Part shown: positions 11,995 through 23,196 of the stretch, piece after piece
How positions within the stretch are numbered: the first letter of the stretch is position 1
Layout: each line of letters opens with the position of its first letter
NCBI RefSeq assembly: GCF_002776525.5
Contig: NC_045447.1
Span: 25,022,909-25,086,908, forward strand
DNA: 64,000 nucleotides
Reading direction: 5' to 3'
Source: Piliocolobus tephrosceles
Taxonomy: Eukaryota > Chordata > Mammalia > Primates > Cercopithecidae
The notes under the pieces: generated by a model
Told to the model about the DNA's origin: nothing
Databases searched by the model: none
Seen by the model: the letters and a program-made list of their open reading frames with translations, nothing else
Program-made: the position numbers and the translations under genes

Positions 11995-13407
11995 CTGTTC
12001 ACTAATATCATATACCTAGAAAACCCTCAAGACTCATCTAAAAAGCTCCTAGAACTGATAAATGAATTCAGTAAAGTTTCAGGATACAAAATCAATGTAC
12101 ACAAATCAGTAGCACTGCTATACACCAGCAGTGACCAAGTTGAGAACTAAATCAAGAATTCAACCCCTTTTACAAAAGCTGCCAAACAAAACAAAACAAA
12201 ACAAAACAACAACAAAAAAACAATTTAGGAATACACTTAACCAATGAGGTGAAAGACCTCTACAGGGAAAACTACTAAACACTGCGGAAAGAAATCACAG
12301 ATGACACAGACAAATAGAAACACATCCCGTGCTCATGGATGGGTAGAATCAATATTGTGAAAATGACCATACTGCCAAAAGTATCTACAAATTCAATGTG
12401 ATTCCCATCAAAACAACATCATTATTCTTCACAGAACTAGAAAAAACAATCCTAAAATTTATATGGAACCAAAAAAGAGCTCGCACAGACAAAGCAAAGC
12501 TAAGAAAAAAGAACGAATCTGGGGACAACACATTACCAGACTTCAAACTAAACTACAAGGCTATAGTCACCAAAACAGCATAGTACTGGCATAAAAATAG
12601 GCACATAGACCAGTAGAACAGAATAGAGAATCCAGAAATAAAGCCAAATACAGCCAACTGATCTTCGACAAAGAAAGTGGGGAAAGGACACCCTATTCAA
12701 CAAATGGTGCTGGGATAATTGGCTAGCCACATGCAGAAGAATAACACTGGATCCTCATCTCTCATCTTACATAAAAAATCAACTCAAGATGGATCAAAGA
12801 CTTAAATCTAAGGCCCGAAACCATAAAAATTCTAGAACATCAGAAAACCGCTTCTAGACATTGGCTTAGGCAAAGACTTCATGACCAAGAACACAAAAGC
12901 AAATGCACAAAAAACAAAGATAGACAGATGGGACTTAAACACAAAGGCTTCTGCACAGCAAAAGAAATAATCAGCAGAGTAAACAGATAACCCATAGACT
13001 GGGATGAAATCTTTGCAAATGCATCTGACAAAGGACTAATATCCAGAATCTATGAGGAATTCAAAAAAATCAGCAAGAAAAAAAATAAACAATTCCATCC
13101 AAAAAGTGGCCTAAGGATATGAATAATTCTCAAAAGAAGATAAATGAATGACCAACAAACATATGAAAAAAAGCTCAACATCACTAATTATCAGGGAAAT
13201 GCAAATCAAAGCCACAGTGCAGTACCACCTTACTCCTGCAAGAATGGCCATAACTTAAAAATCAAAAAATAATAGATGTTGGCAGGGATGTGGTGGAAAG
13301 GGAACACTTTTACTTGCACAACCACTATGGAAAACAGCATGGAGGTTCCTTAAAGACCTAAAAGTAGATCTACCATTTCATCCAGCAATCCCATTACTGG
13401 GTATATC
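11995..13407 (+). mobile_element. Second L1 ORF2 segment, overlapping the first in content
   Basis: It restarts at the L1 position of GAAAACCCTCAAGACTCATC and runs to CAGCAATCCCATTACTGGG. The same L1 interval is therefore present twice in series. It ends inside ORF2 with no 3' UTR or A-tail, so it is not a simple complete insertion. Confidence 0.8.
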
Positions 13408-13445
13408 TTCTTTGGAGAAATGTCTATTCAGATCCTTTGCCAATG
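13408..13445 (-). mobile_element. Short inverted L1 piece
   Basis: TTTGGAGAAATGTCTATTCA is the reverse complement of the L1 stretch that normally follows GGGCAAAGG. It sits exactly where the first L1 copy lacks that stretch. Confidence 0.65.
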
Positions 13446-14132
13446 TGGTCAATGAGCACAGGAACAGATGCTCAACATTATTAGCTGTCAGAAAAACGTA
13501 AATCAAAACCACAATGAAATGCCATTTCACATGCACTAGGATGGCTATTATCAAGAAGGAAGATGATAAAAGGTGTAGACAGGGATATAGAGAAATTAGA
13601 ATCTTCATACATTGCTGGTAGAAATGTAAAAATGGTGCAGCTACTTTAGGAAACAATCTGGCAATTCCTCACAGGATTAAACAGAATTACCTTACAACTC
13701 AGTATATATACTCCACTTTCAGGTATATACCCAAGAGAGTTAAAAACATGTGTCTACACATGTACATGACTTGTACATGAATGTTCATAGCAGCATGATT
13801 CATAGTAGCCCCAAACTGGAGATCTAAATGACCATCAGTTGGTGAATGGATAAACAAATTGTGATATATTTAGACAATGAAATACAACTCAGCAAAATAA
13901 AGGAATTATTGATAACACAGAACATGGACAAACCTCAAAAGTATGCTGAGTGAAAGAAGTTAGACACAAGAGGCTAAATACCGTAGAACTCCATATGTAA
14001 TAAAATCCACTAAAGGCAAAACTACAATGAAAGAAAGCAGGTGTTAGTTGCCAGTAGCTAGGGTAGGAGAAAGGGAATGACTGCAAAGAGGCATGAAGAA
14101 ACTTTCTGGGTTGATGGTAACATTATTTTTAT

Positions 14133-14422
14133 ATTTTAGAGACAGGGTCTTGCTCTGTCACCCCAGGCTGGAGTGCAGTGGCACCATCATAGCTCACTGC
14201 AGCCTGAATCTTCCAGGCTCAAGTGGTCCTCCCACCTGAGCCTCCTAAGTAGCTGGGACTACAGGGGCATGCTACCATGCATGGCTAATTTTTAAATCTT
14301 CAGTAGAGACAGTGTTGCTATGGTGACCAGGGCCGGTCTCAAAACTCCTGGCCTCAAGCAATCTTCCTGCCTCAGCTTCCCAAAGTGTTGGGATTACAGG
14401 TGTGAACCACTGCACCAGTGCC
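14133..14422 (-). mobile_element. Alu, old (AluJ-like)
   Basis: A minus-strand Alu begins GAGACAGGGTCTTGCTCTGT and ends GGATTACAGGTGTGAACCAC. AAGTGGTCCTCCCACCTGAG is typical of the oldest Alu class. Confidence 0.9.
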
Positions 14423-14424
14423 AC

Positions 14425-14582
14425 ATTTTTTTTAATTTTAATTTTTTAATTTTTTTAGAGACAGGGTCACGCTTTGTTGTCCCTGTGCAGGGACTGATCT
14501 CAAATTCCTGGCATCAAGCAATCCTCCCTCCTTAGCTTCCCAATGTGTTGGGATTACAGGCGTGGGCCACCATGCCCAGCCA
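14425..14582 (-). mobile_element. Alu monomer or internally deleted Alu
   Basis: About 150 bases, from a T-rich tail through GGATTACAGGCGTGGGCCAC to CATGCCCAGCC, represent only one Alu arm, directly beside the previous copy. Confidence 0.8.
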
Positions 14583-15566
14583 ATGTGATATATTTTGATT
14601 GTGATGGTAGTCAAACAACAGCATACATTTGTCCAAACCAATCAAACTGTACTCTTCAAACTGGGAAATTTTATTTGTCCAATAAACTATATCTCTGTAA
14701 ATCTGATTTTAAAATAAACTGTAAAGAAACCTATGAAGTTGGTAACAGCGATTAGCTTTGAATAGTGACATTACGGCTGATTCTTTATTTTCTAACCTCT
14801 CTGCATTTTCCCAAAGCAGAGAATGCATTTCTTTTCATAGACAGACTTTACATTCACAAAGGTGAAACACAATTTCCCATGAAAACAAGTAGCCTTTCTT
14901 ACTTTCTCTACTACAGTGCAGGGATGTGAAAACCCTGGATCTGAACCCAGTTCTGCCATGGTGTGACACTGAATTTGCTACTTCAATTCTCTGGGTCTCA
15001 GTTTTCTCTCTTCCATCCAAAGTGCTAGGGCAGCGTAAGCTGCAGGAATGACTCTTACTCTCTGCCCTTCCGTAGGACTTAGAATTGAGAGTCTTCAACT
15101 TGTATTAAATAACAATGTAAAATATTGGTTGATTTAAGACTTTTTCTTCTCCATATGCCACAGGTAGCACTCCTGACACAAATGAGTTAAAAGCTCTGTG
15201 AAAGGCTTGATTTATAGCTTGAGATGAAAATAAGGTTTCTTCAGTGTGGCTATCCTGTGTGTCCTCCCGCTCCCCCCATATGCACATTTGTAAAGTGCTG
15301 GATGCAAAGCTGGAATAAAGGTTGCTTCCCAGAGAGAGACCACTGCAGGCAGGAGAAAGCGGGTATTTCTGACAGGGATGGAAAAAGAGGCATCTGCGGT
15401 TGTCGGGTCTTAGAATGTGCCACGGCCCTTGATACTCTACATCTGTCATCTCTGGAACCCTCAACCCAGCCCTGCTGAGAACACCAGTAAACCCTCTTCA
15501 CAGACAGAAGAACTGAAGTCCAGGGAGGTGAAGTGGCTCAAAGGGATTAGAAACCAGGCGTGGTGC

Positions 15567-15850
15567 TAGGCACAGTGGCCTACGTCTGTAATCCCAGTGC
15601 TTTGTGGGGCTGAGGTGGGCAGATCACTTGAGGCCAGGAGTTCAAGACCAGCCTGGCCAACATGGCGAAACCGTCTCTACTAAAACTACAAAAATTAGCT
15701 GGGTGTGGTGGTGCACGCCTGTAATCCCAGCTACTAGGGAGGTTGAGGCACAAGAATCGCTTGAGTCCAGAAGGTGGAGGTTGCAGGTATACAGCTGAGA
15801 TTGTGCCACTGTGCTCCAGCCTGGGCGACAGAGCAAGACTCTGTCTCAAA
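15567..15850 (+). mobile_element. Alu (AluS-like)
   Basis: A full-length sense Alu runs from GGCACAGTGGCCTACGTCTG to CAGAGCAAGACTCTGTCTCA. Its A-rich tail continues into the GAAA tract. Confidence 0.92.
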
Positions 15851-15962
15851 GAAAAAACAAAAAAACAAAAACAAAAAACAAAACAAAGAAACAAGAAAGA
15901 AAGAAACCAGGAAAGACAGAAAGAAACCAGGAAAGAAAGACAAGAAAGACAAGAAAGACGAA

Positions 15963-16026
<64 letters not shown>

Positions 16027-16036
16027 NNNNNNNNNN

Positions 16037-16131
<95 letters not shown>

Positions 16132-16345
16132 AAGAGAGAAAGAAAGAGAGAAAGAAAGAAAGAAACCAGGAAAGAAAGAAAGGAAGAAACCAGGAAACGA
16201 AGAAAGGAAGAAACCAGGAAAGGAAGAAAGGAAGGAACCAGGAAAGGAAGGAAGGAAGGAACCAGGAAAAGAAGAAAGGAAAGAACCAGGAAAGGAAGAA
16301 AGGAAGGAACCAGGAAAGAAAGGAAGGAAGGAAGGAAGGAACCAG
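15851..16345 (+). repeat. (GAAA)n / (GGAA)n purine tract
   Basis: About 490 bases of nearly pure A/G on the plus strand: GAAA units, a GA run at about 16080-16110, then variant units of AAACCAGGAAAGGAAG type. It grew from the A-tail of the Alu before it. A 10-N gap falls inside it, so its length is unreliable. Long open frames across it are composition artefacts. Confidence 0.95.
16027..16036. other. Assembly gap, 10 N
   Basis: Ten undetermined bases lie in the middle of the GAAA repeat, where short reads collapse. Confidence 1.
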
Positions 16346-16554
16346 GTGTGGTCACCTCCAAAATCCTAAACTCATGAGCTGCCAGCTTGCTTGCTGTCTG
16401 TCAATCCCTTGCTTGCTGTCCTAATCCCTCTTAGCTGTGGTCTTCCTGGCTGTACTTTAATGAGGAGGTTGAAAGAGATGACCTCTGAGACGGCTTCCAT
16501 CTCTACTAATCTTCTATCAGGGTCTACCTGAGGCTGCAGAGGGTGGGTGTTGAG

Positions 16555-16770
16555 AGCATGGGCTCTGGAGTTCACTGCGAGAGCTGGAATCCTATCCATA
16601 GCCTGTCACTGTGACTGCATAGCCTTGGACAAGTTACTTAACCAATTTGTGCCTCCGTTTCATCAGCTAAGAAGCAGAGCTGTTATGGGCACTTAACTCT
16701 GAGGGTTGTTCTGAGAATTAAATGAGTAAAAGTCTTAGAACAAGGCCTGGCACCAAGTAAAAGCTCAAAT
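16555..16770 (+). mobile_element. MIR SINE
   Basis: GGACAAGTTACTTAACCAAT and GAATTAAATGAGTAAAAG match the MIR core and 3' region. A second partial MIR-like stretch follows at about 16795-16950. Confidence 0.8.
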
Positions 16771-18633
16771 GCTATTGGATGCTTTTTTTTAGGAGCTGTG
16801 CAACTTTGGACCAGTGATTATGTTCTTTGAGCCTCGGTTTCATCATCTCCATAATGGGGATGAAAATGTCAACTACCTAATCAGGAAGATCTGATGAAAT
16901 AACCAGTGTAAAGCTCTCAGTACCACAAGTGACGCATAGAAAGCACTCGCAAAATTTTAGCTATCTTTGGTATTATTACTGCCAAAGCATGCTTCTCCAA
17001 CGTCACCAAGGCACGACAGGTTTTCCTACGGCACAGAAAGAAAGTTTATTAGCGGGAATTACCCTGTGCCATTCAGCAGCCCCATAATGAGATTGGTGTT
17101 ATTCAAGGCTGATCCTCCTTATCGGCGGCGCTGTGAACTGCGCAGCTCATGATGCTTAATTTCTCTCTATGGAGCCAAGCCTTTAATCCCGATTCAGGGT
17201 GGCTGGGATTCAGCCTGGCTTTGCGCTTGATTGCCGGCCAGGCATTCTCTGGCTGCGCTGAACCAGAACAAAGCAGCCCGCGGCTCCACTCGGAAAACAA
17301 GTCAAGATGCTTGGGAGAGGTGGGGCCACCTCAAGGCTCAGCCCTGATTTGCATTTTAATGGCCTCCAGGGATGGGAAAGCACTGGCACCCAGGCTCTTC
17401 CCTAATCACAGCTCAGCTTCCAGAAGCTGGCAGGGCGCGGGTAGAGTGCAGAGGCTTCAGAGGAAGAGTGCAGGAGGCTGTGCTGTGGGAGTCTCAGGAC
17501 CAAGTGATATGTTCAGGCAGCGGTTCCCAAGTGGCCTGCCAACTGCTGTCCCTAGCCCAGGGGTCCTCTTTCCCCATGGGGTCTAAACACCTTGAGCTGG
17601 CATTCAAGGCCTTCCCTGGTGAGGCACGGCTGACGACAAAGGAAAGCAGGGGGTGGCAAGCGTGGCGTGGGGTAGGTTGCTGGAGACAGGGGATTTTCAG
17701 GCCCTTTAGAGATGGAGACACAGCTTCCTGCAGGAGGTCACACAGTACCCAGACACACCAGTTAGAGCAAGTCTCCGAGGCAAGTGCCTTGGCTGCAACT
17801 CTAGAGCTCTGTCTTGATTTTAAGTTGATTAGAAATAAATAATAGGCTCTCCCAAAAGATCATGTGATTTGATGCCTAGTATACAGCAGATACCCAATTA
17901 ATATATGCTGGATGAATGAGTGAATGACAGAGACTAGACTAACAGAACAGTACTTAGCCTAAAAGAGATTCTAGTACTGTAATACTCTATGCTAGTCAGG
18001 CCAGACCTGGGAGATGATGTGAAAGATTTGTACAATAACAATAACAGGTGAAATAATAGCAGCTACCAATTACTGAACCCCATTATATGTCAGGCACTTC
18101 TCACCCATTATTTCTAATGCCTCTAGAGAATTCCTCTGGGGAAAGGGGTGGAGGGACAGCTAGCTGCCTCCCCAGACTCATGCTTCCCTTTGCAGAGTGT
18201 CCAGCTGTGCTGGGACAGTGGCTCTGGACATGCTTCCACTCATGGATTCAGGCTGGTCGTATGGCTAATCCTCCACACTGGAATTTGAGCATCTACAGGT
18301 GTCATTTGTGGTCTGAAATGGTAAAGAAGTGTGCCTGCTCCATAGCCTCTCTCTCCATCCACAAAGAGAGGACGCTGAAGATCTAGAGGATGGAGCCACA
18401 AGAAAAAAGAGCCTTGATCCCTGAATCACCATGTGGAAGCCACCCAACGAGGTCACGTGCATTGGGCTATAATGTGAGTAAGTAGTAAATGATCTGTATG
18501 TGTAACCACTGAGAATGTGGAATAACTGACTTATTCCAGCAAATAGTGTCTCCCTGAGACTTGTGTTATGCTGTGGTGAAATATAATAAATAGGTTGCCT
18601 GGAGAGCAGATGACTGCACCTGTAGCTCTAGAG

Positions 18634-18823
18634 CAGTGGTTCTCAAAGGGTTAGTCCCTGAACCAGTAGCATCAGCACTGTCTTAAGACTTACCAAAAAT
18701 GCAAATCCTAGTCCCCACCTCTGCAGACCTACAGAATCAGAAATTCACAATGGAGCCTAGAAATCTGCGCTCTAGCCAGCCCTCCTGGTGATTCTGACGT
18801 GTCCTCAAGTTTGGGCGCAACTG
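18634..18823 (+). mobile_element. MER5A-like hAT-Charlie element
   Basis: It starts CAGTGGTTCTCAAAGGGTTA and ends in a degraded TTTGAGAACCACTG-type terminus. The 190-base length fits the family. It is a non-autonomous hAT element. Confidence 0.85.
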
Positions 18824-19319
18824 CATTCTGGGACATAGGGTGTTAGTGAATTAGACTCTGCTCTGAGGTGGGCCTTAGCCCAGTTTGCCTTGGGCTGCAT
18901 GTCTCTCCATCCCCACCTTCTGCCTCTGCTCACCTTGATCTCAAACCATGTTCCATTTCCACCTGCACAATTCGCTTCCAGGCTAGCTCCTACTTGGCCT
19001 TTAGGCCCAGCCAAGAGGCCACCACCTCCAGGAAGTCTTTTCAACCCTGTCCCATCTCTCTGTGTTCCCACAGAGCCTGTGCTGCCTCCCCACCGCCCCC
19101 GCCTGCAGAGCACAGACCAGCCTGTGTTAATAACTGACTGACTGGGGCTCCCTGCAAGCAGGTTCCATGTCCTATGACCACTATGACCATTTTTTCCAGG
19201 AAAGAGCGGTCTTCCCTAGGGGCCTCAGGTCAGGCCCTAACCATGTCTTCCGTTTGCAGGAACTGAGGAAGGGGAGTAGGAGAGGAGCTGTATCCCTGGT
19301 GGGCAGCTGGGCCCCTTAC

Positions 19320-19397
19320 CCGCGTGGGATTGCATGTGCTCCAAGAGGTTGTTGTAGAACTGGAACTGGATCCCACAGGCGCCACAGGTGTAGGGTT
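19320..19397 (-). CDS. ZNF618: ZNF618 exon, fourth C2H2 finger
   Basis: The acceptor is TTTCTCCCTCCAG and the donor is GTAAGG (19314-19319). The 78 bases are phase 1 at both ends. They encode PYTCGACGIQFQFYNNLLEH followed by MQSHA, a complete C-x2-C-x12-H-x3-H finger with F and L at the hydrophobic core positions. This is the most diverged of the four fingers, with QFQFY in place of KYKYY. The first split codon is Glu if it joins the exon at 22909, or Lys if it joins the 45-base exon at 20449. Confidence 0.95.
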
Positions 19398-20448
19398 CTG
19401 GAGGGAGAAATGAGGCAGCCGTGTGAGGGGTGGAACCAACGCAGACACCTTCTGCTGGGCTGCAGGCAGCTTTGCAAGTGGGAACCCAAACACACACTGG
19501 GTCTCTGTGCTCAGGGCTCCGGGCCCAGCCTGCCTGCCTCCCCTGTCACTAGACCCACGAGGGAGAGGCTGGGGGAAGGAACGATGGAGAGAGAAAGCCA
19601 TGCAGAGAGAGACCATTAGCTCAACCGAGCAGCTATTTATTGAGTGCTTACTGCGTGCCAGCCACTGTTCTGCACACTTGAGATGGGGGTAGGGGGGACA
19701 ACATCAACATCAACAGACCAACGGCCCTCTCAGGGCAGAGACTGAGTCTCATGGTGTCACACCCCAGCTCTCTCTGTGGAACCACATGAGGTCACTATTT
19801 GCCAAGTGAACAAATGAATGAATGTATGAATGAACAAGAACCAAGGTAACAGACATAAGGGAAGCAAGAAGGAAAAGGGTAAGAAGTGGAAAAAGCCACA
19901 GAGAAGCACGAGGAAGTGGGGATCTGATGGGGAAAGGGAGGAGGAGACGGAGAGAGGAGTGAGGGAGGGCACACGTAGGAACAGGTGCAAGGGGTGCAGG
20001 GGCCTGGATCACTCAGCTCTCTGCTCTCAGCACTCATATCAGGGCCTGGCAGAGAAGAGGGAGAAGGAGAGAAGGAAGAGGAATAAGAAAGACGGGTAGG
20101 AAGAAGAGCAAGGAAAAGAAGAAAAACGAGGGCTGCAATGGGGCTCGGAAGAGGTGTACTGAGGCTGCCTGATGACCGTGAATGGGAAGGCCTGAGCTCC
20201 TGCCAGGGCTGGGGCAGCAGAGCCAAGGTTGCTGCTGGTTAGGGCTCTGCCCCACTCCATCCAAACTGCTCCACCCGCCCAGGGCTAGACCTGGGCCTGC
20301 CTCCACCAGCTGCCGGGTCTGCCCGGGAGGGCAGCCCAAGGCCCATCTCACACAGCCTGGAGGTTCCAGGAGCACGTGGCTGGCTGAGTTCCTTCCCTGC
20401 CCTGCCCTGCCTTGCCCTCTCCAGCCCCCCGACAGGACCATCACTTAC

Positions 20449-20493
20449 TCTGTAGGAGAGGGAAAGGGTTGGAAATCAGGGGACTTGCAGTTT
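20449..20493 (-). CDS. ZNF618: ZNF618 45-base cassette exon
   Basis: The exon follows the acceptor CTGTTTCTCTTTTGCAG and ends at a strong donor, GTAAGT (20443-20448). It encodes TASPLISNPFPLLQ plus split codons and is phase 1 at both ends. Both splice sites are good and the reading frame fits both neighbours. As I recall the main human isoform, SSE runs directly into PYTC, so this exon would be an optional insertion just before finger four, turning the approach to the finger from SSEPYTC into LQKPYTC. Whether it is used in this species is inference from splice sites and frame. Confidence 0.8.
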
Positions 20494-21029
20494 CTGCAAA
20501 AGAGAAACAGTTTAGCCATCTCTTCTAGTTCTGCTGTTCTGTGCTGATCGTCATAATTCTTATTCTTAATAACCAGTGAGCCAGATGGGGCTTTCAGAGG
20601 AGCAGGGAGCATCTGAGGGGCAGGTTTACAATCTGGGGTGGGGTTGTAGGGAGGCTTGACACAGAGGCCACGCCTTTCAGAGGATCAAGGTTTATCTACT
20701 GTGGGTGCTGGGGCCACCAGGCAGGGCAAGACAAGTCACTGCCATCCCTCCAGGACACCCTTCACTCTGAAAAAGTGAGGCCACATGAGTACCGGTGACA
20801 AGACATCCTTGCACGGCAGCTCACTTCGGGACAGGGAGCTGGCAGCTCCTTCTAGGTTCTGGCACCAGGTGGGGATGTTTGGTACCAAACACCAGAGCAG
20901 CCACCGAAAGCGGCTGTGCTTTGGAGGGCTCCTGCTGGCTGGCATCTCTCCCTCACTTCTTGGCACTGCCAGAGGTTGGCAAGCCTCAAACGCAGCAGAC
21001 AGCACAGCGGGGCCAGATGGACTAGATGG

Positions 21030-21225
21030 GGAATCCTGGCTCCACCACTTATAATCTGGGGGACCTGGGGCAGCAATCTACCCTTCCTGAGCCTCAGTTT
21101 CCCACTCCAAAAAGTGGGGATAACAATAACATTGACCCGCACGGGGCTGTGGTAAGGAGGAAGACAGATAAGACATATAAAGCTCTGAACACATGCCAGG
21201 CACACAGTAAGCGCTCAATAAATGG
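21030..21225 (+). mobile_element. MIR SINE
   Basis: CTGAGCCTCAGTTTCCCACT followed by GGGGATAACAATAACA and GCGCTCAATAAATGG is a near-complete MIR core and tail. Confidence 0.85.
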
Positions 21226-22258
21226 CGGCTGCCAACAGCAGCAGCAGCAGCAGTGCTTGCACTATCATTCCCGATTGTGAATATTAGTTCTGGGGGCAGG
21301 GGACGCACAGAGGATGCAGCATGGCTTGGATGGGAGCACAGGGCACACCCGGAGACCTTGGTTCCAGCCCAGCGCTGCTACTTATTCCTATGTGGCCTTG
21401 GGCAAGTCACTCCATCCCTTACAGGCCCACCTCTTGGAGAGGTTGTGTAGATGACATTGTTCAAAACCTCATTTCCTTCCGCAGAACAGTCATCAAATCA
21501 CTTGGTTTACTTAAAAAATTAAATGATCAACTATCACCACCAAAAAACCCTAACACCTGAGTATGTAATCTGTGCCAGGCACTCACTGAATGTTTACAAC
21601 CACCACGGGGCTATGTGTGTTTGTCAAGCCACTTTACAGCAGAGGAGGGATTCAGAGACTAGCCTAAGTCACTAGTTAGCAAGTGGTGGAGTTGGGTTCA
21701 CATGTGAGTAAGAGCCCGAAGTGGAGCTCCTGTTACTAGGCAGATGCCTCCACACTCAAGTCTGGGCTCCTGGCTGTCTCAGAGGGTCCCCAACGGCTGT
21801 GATGTGTTCGTCACCTGTCCACACCCAGGCAGTGCCCAGCCCGGTGCCTGGTACAGGCTGACACCTAATATGTAGTGAATTAAACTTCAACCATGCAAGA
21901 AAGTGAGTGGGTGCCTTCCCCTAATCGAACCACAGTGTGAGAATTCCTCTCCCCTCCTGCCCTACCTTTCAGGGTACAGACTAGCTTGCTGTGTTCTGCT
22001 CGGACAGAGGCTGCTGGTGACCAGCCAGGGTCCCCACAGGCTGACCCTGGGTCTGGTGGGAGAGGCCCCTTGGCTGCTGCTCTGGACGTTCTAGGGCTTT
22101 GTCGCGGTCCTGCATGAGGCAGGCCATCAGGGGGCGCCAGAGACCACTGGGAGCCTCAGTTTAAACCCACTTAAGCAGGTAGGGGCTGGAAGGGAATCTT
22201 TGTTCTAATGGCTCCATGGCCAAAATGAGACCAGAACTTGGGGCCTCTGGCTCTCACA

Positions 22259-22291
<33 letters not shown>

Positions 22292-22293
<2 letters not shown>

Positions 22294-22531
22294 TTGAGAC
22301 AGAGTCTTGCTCTGTCACCCAGGCTGGAGTGCAGTGGTGCCATCTTGGCTCACTCTAACCTCTGTCCCCTGGGTTCAAGTGATTCTCCTGCCTCAGCCTC
22401 CTGAGGATTTTTAGTAGAGGTGGGGTTTCACCACGTTGGCCAGGTTGGTCTCTAACTCCTGACCTCAAGTGACCCACCCACCTCGGTCTCCCAAAGTGCT
22501 GGGATTACAGGCATGAGCCACGGCGCCCAGT
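22292..22531 (-). mobile_element. Alu with internal deletion
   Basis: A minus-strand Alu runs from TTTTGAGACAGAGTCTTGCT to CATGAGCCACGGCGCCCAG. CAGCCTCCTGAG joins directly to GATTTTTAGTAGAG, so about 50 bases between the arms are missing. Confidence 0.9.
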
Positions 22532-22908
22532 CTCTTAGAGCTCTCTCTACTGTACTTTCTTTGCTTCTCCTGTAAACAAACTGGCTGAGACGTCTACCCT
22601 AAACATATAGCAGTGGCTCTCTCAGGCCCAACCATCTGGGGCCAGCTGAGTTGATGCCGCAGGCTATGGGGAGAGACAGAGAGGAGGCACTGCCCATTGA
22701 TGCCCAAGGCTCAGAGGAATGTCCCTGGAAGAAAAGGCCCCTCCTGCCTCTGCAGTCTCCCTCTGATTCCCTACTGCCAGCCTCCTCCCAACAAGATCCA
22801 TCATGCACCACAAAGACCCCAGCCCACAGGGTGCTGCCGCGGCTGCCAGGGGGGAGCAGGCGAAGCTGGCAGCTGCCGCACAGGATGGCTGTCAAGGGGC
22901 ACACTCAC

Positions 22909-22992
22909 CGCTGGAGTTCTGTGAACTGCTGTTCGTCTCTTCAAAGTGGTTTTGTGCTTTGCCTTCTACTCTCCGACTAAAAGCGCTTTCTG
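22909..22992 (-). CDS. ZNF618: ZNF618 exon, acidic and Ser/Asn-rich linker
   Basis: The donor is GTGAGT (22903-22908). The acceptor is a tandem CAGCAG, so the exon starts at 22992 (84 bases, used here) or 22989 (81 bases). It encodes ESAFSRRVEGKAQNHFEE and then TNSSSQNSS. It is phase 1 at both ends whichever AG is chosen; the first choice gives TAAESAF and the second TAESAF at the junction. No domain is recognised. It sits between the long basic linker exon and finger four. Confidence 0.92.
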
Positions 22993-23156
22993 CTGGGTGG
23001 GGGACAGGAGAGAGAAAGAACACAATGGTGAATGGTCAGCACTAGGTCTCAAGGGAGGGGTAGGGTGGGTGAAGGCCAAGGACTCTGCTGGGTCAACCAG
23101 CTCTCAAAAGGGCTCCGAGAGCCCAAGTCAGACCTCCCCAGGCTCCTCTGAGTGGC

Positions 23157-23196
23157 CTAGTCCCTTGGCAGGGCCGCAAGTCCCTTGGCAGGGCCT
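23157..23196 (+). repeat. Short tandem doublet
   Basis: AGTCCCTTGGCAGGGCC occurs twice in direct order, separated by two or three bases. Confidence 0.85.

Larger units (their letters stand above)
13446..14700 (+). mobile_element. L1 3' part, with SINE insertions
   Basis: The L1 resumes with GATGCTCAACATTATTAGCT and continues through AAAACCACAATGAAATGCCA to a 3' UTR-like end, TTGATTGTGATGGTAGTC, at about 14600. Two Alu-type SINEs interrupt it between 14130 and 14582. Confidence 0.82.
9139..19319 (-). other. Intron of about 10.2 kb
   Basis: MIR/L2-like remains lie at 9255-9800. A rearranged L1 complex runs from 10080 to 14700, split by a Tigger-type element and two Alu-type SINEs. An Alu with a long GAAA tail spans 15567-16345, MIR-like sequence 16550-16950, and a MER5A-like element 18634-18823. 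An LTR-like stretch may be present at 18235-18600. Unique, comparatively CpG-containing sequence occupies about 17000-17450. Confidence 0.7.
20494..22908 (-). other. Intron of about 2.4 kb
   Basis: It holds MIR copies (21030-21225, weaker at 21330-21470), a (CT)n tract at 22256-22290 and an internally deleted Alu at 22292-22531. The neighbouring intron 19398-20448 (1.05 kb) has a purine-rich stretch at 19830-20150 and nothing else I recognise. Confidence 0.65.

Noticed and set aside
11893..12583. Open frames resembling reverse-transcriptase pieces
   Set aside because: Decayed L1 ORF2, covered as repeat; not a host gene.
15743..16424. Long Lys/Arg/Glu-rich and Leu/Phe/Ser-rich open frames
   Set aside because: They are translations of the GAAA purine tract across a gap, not genes.
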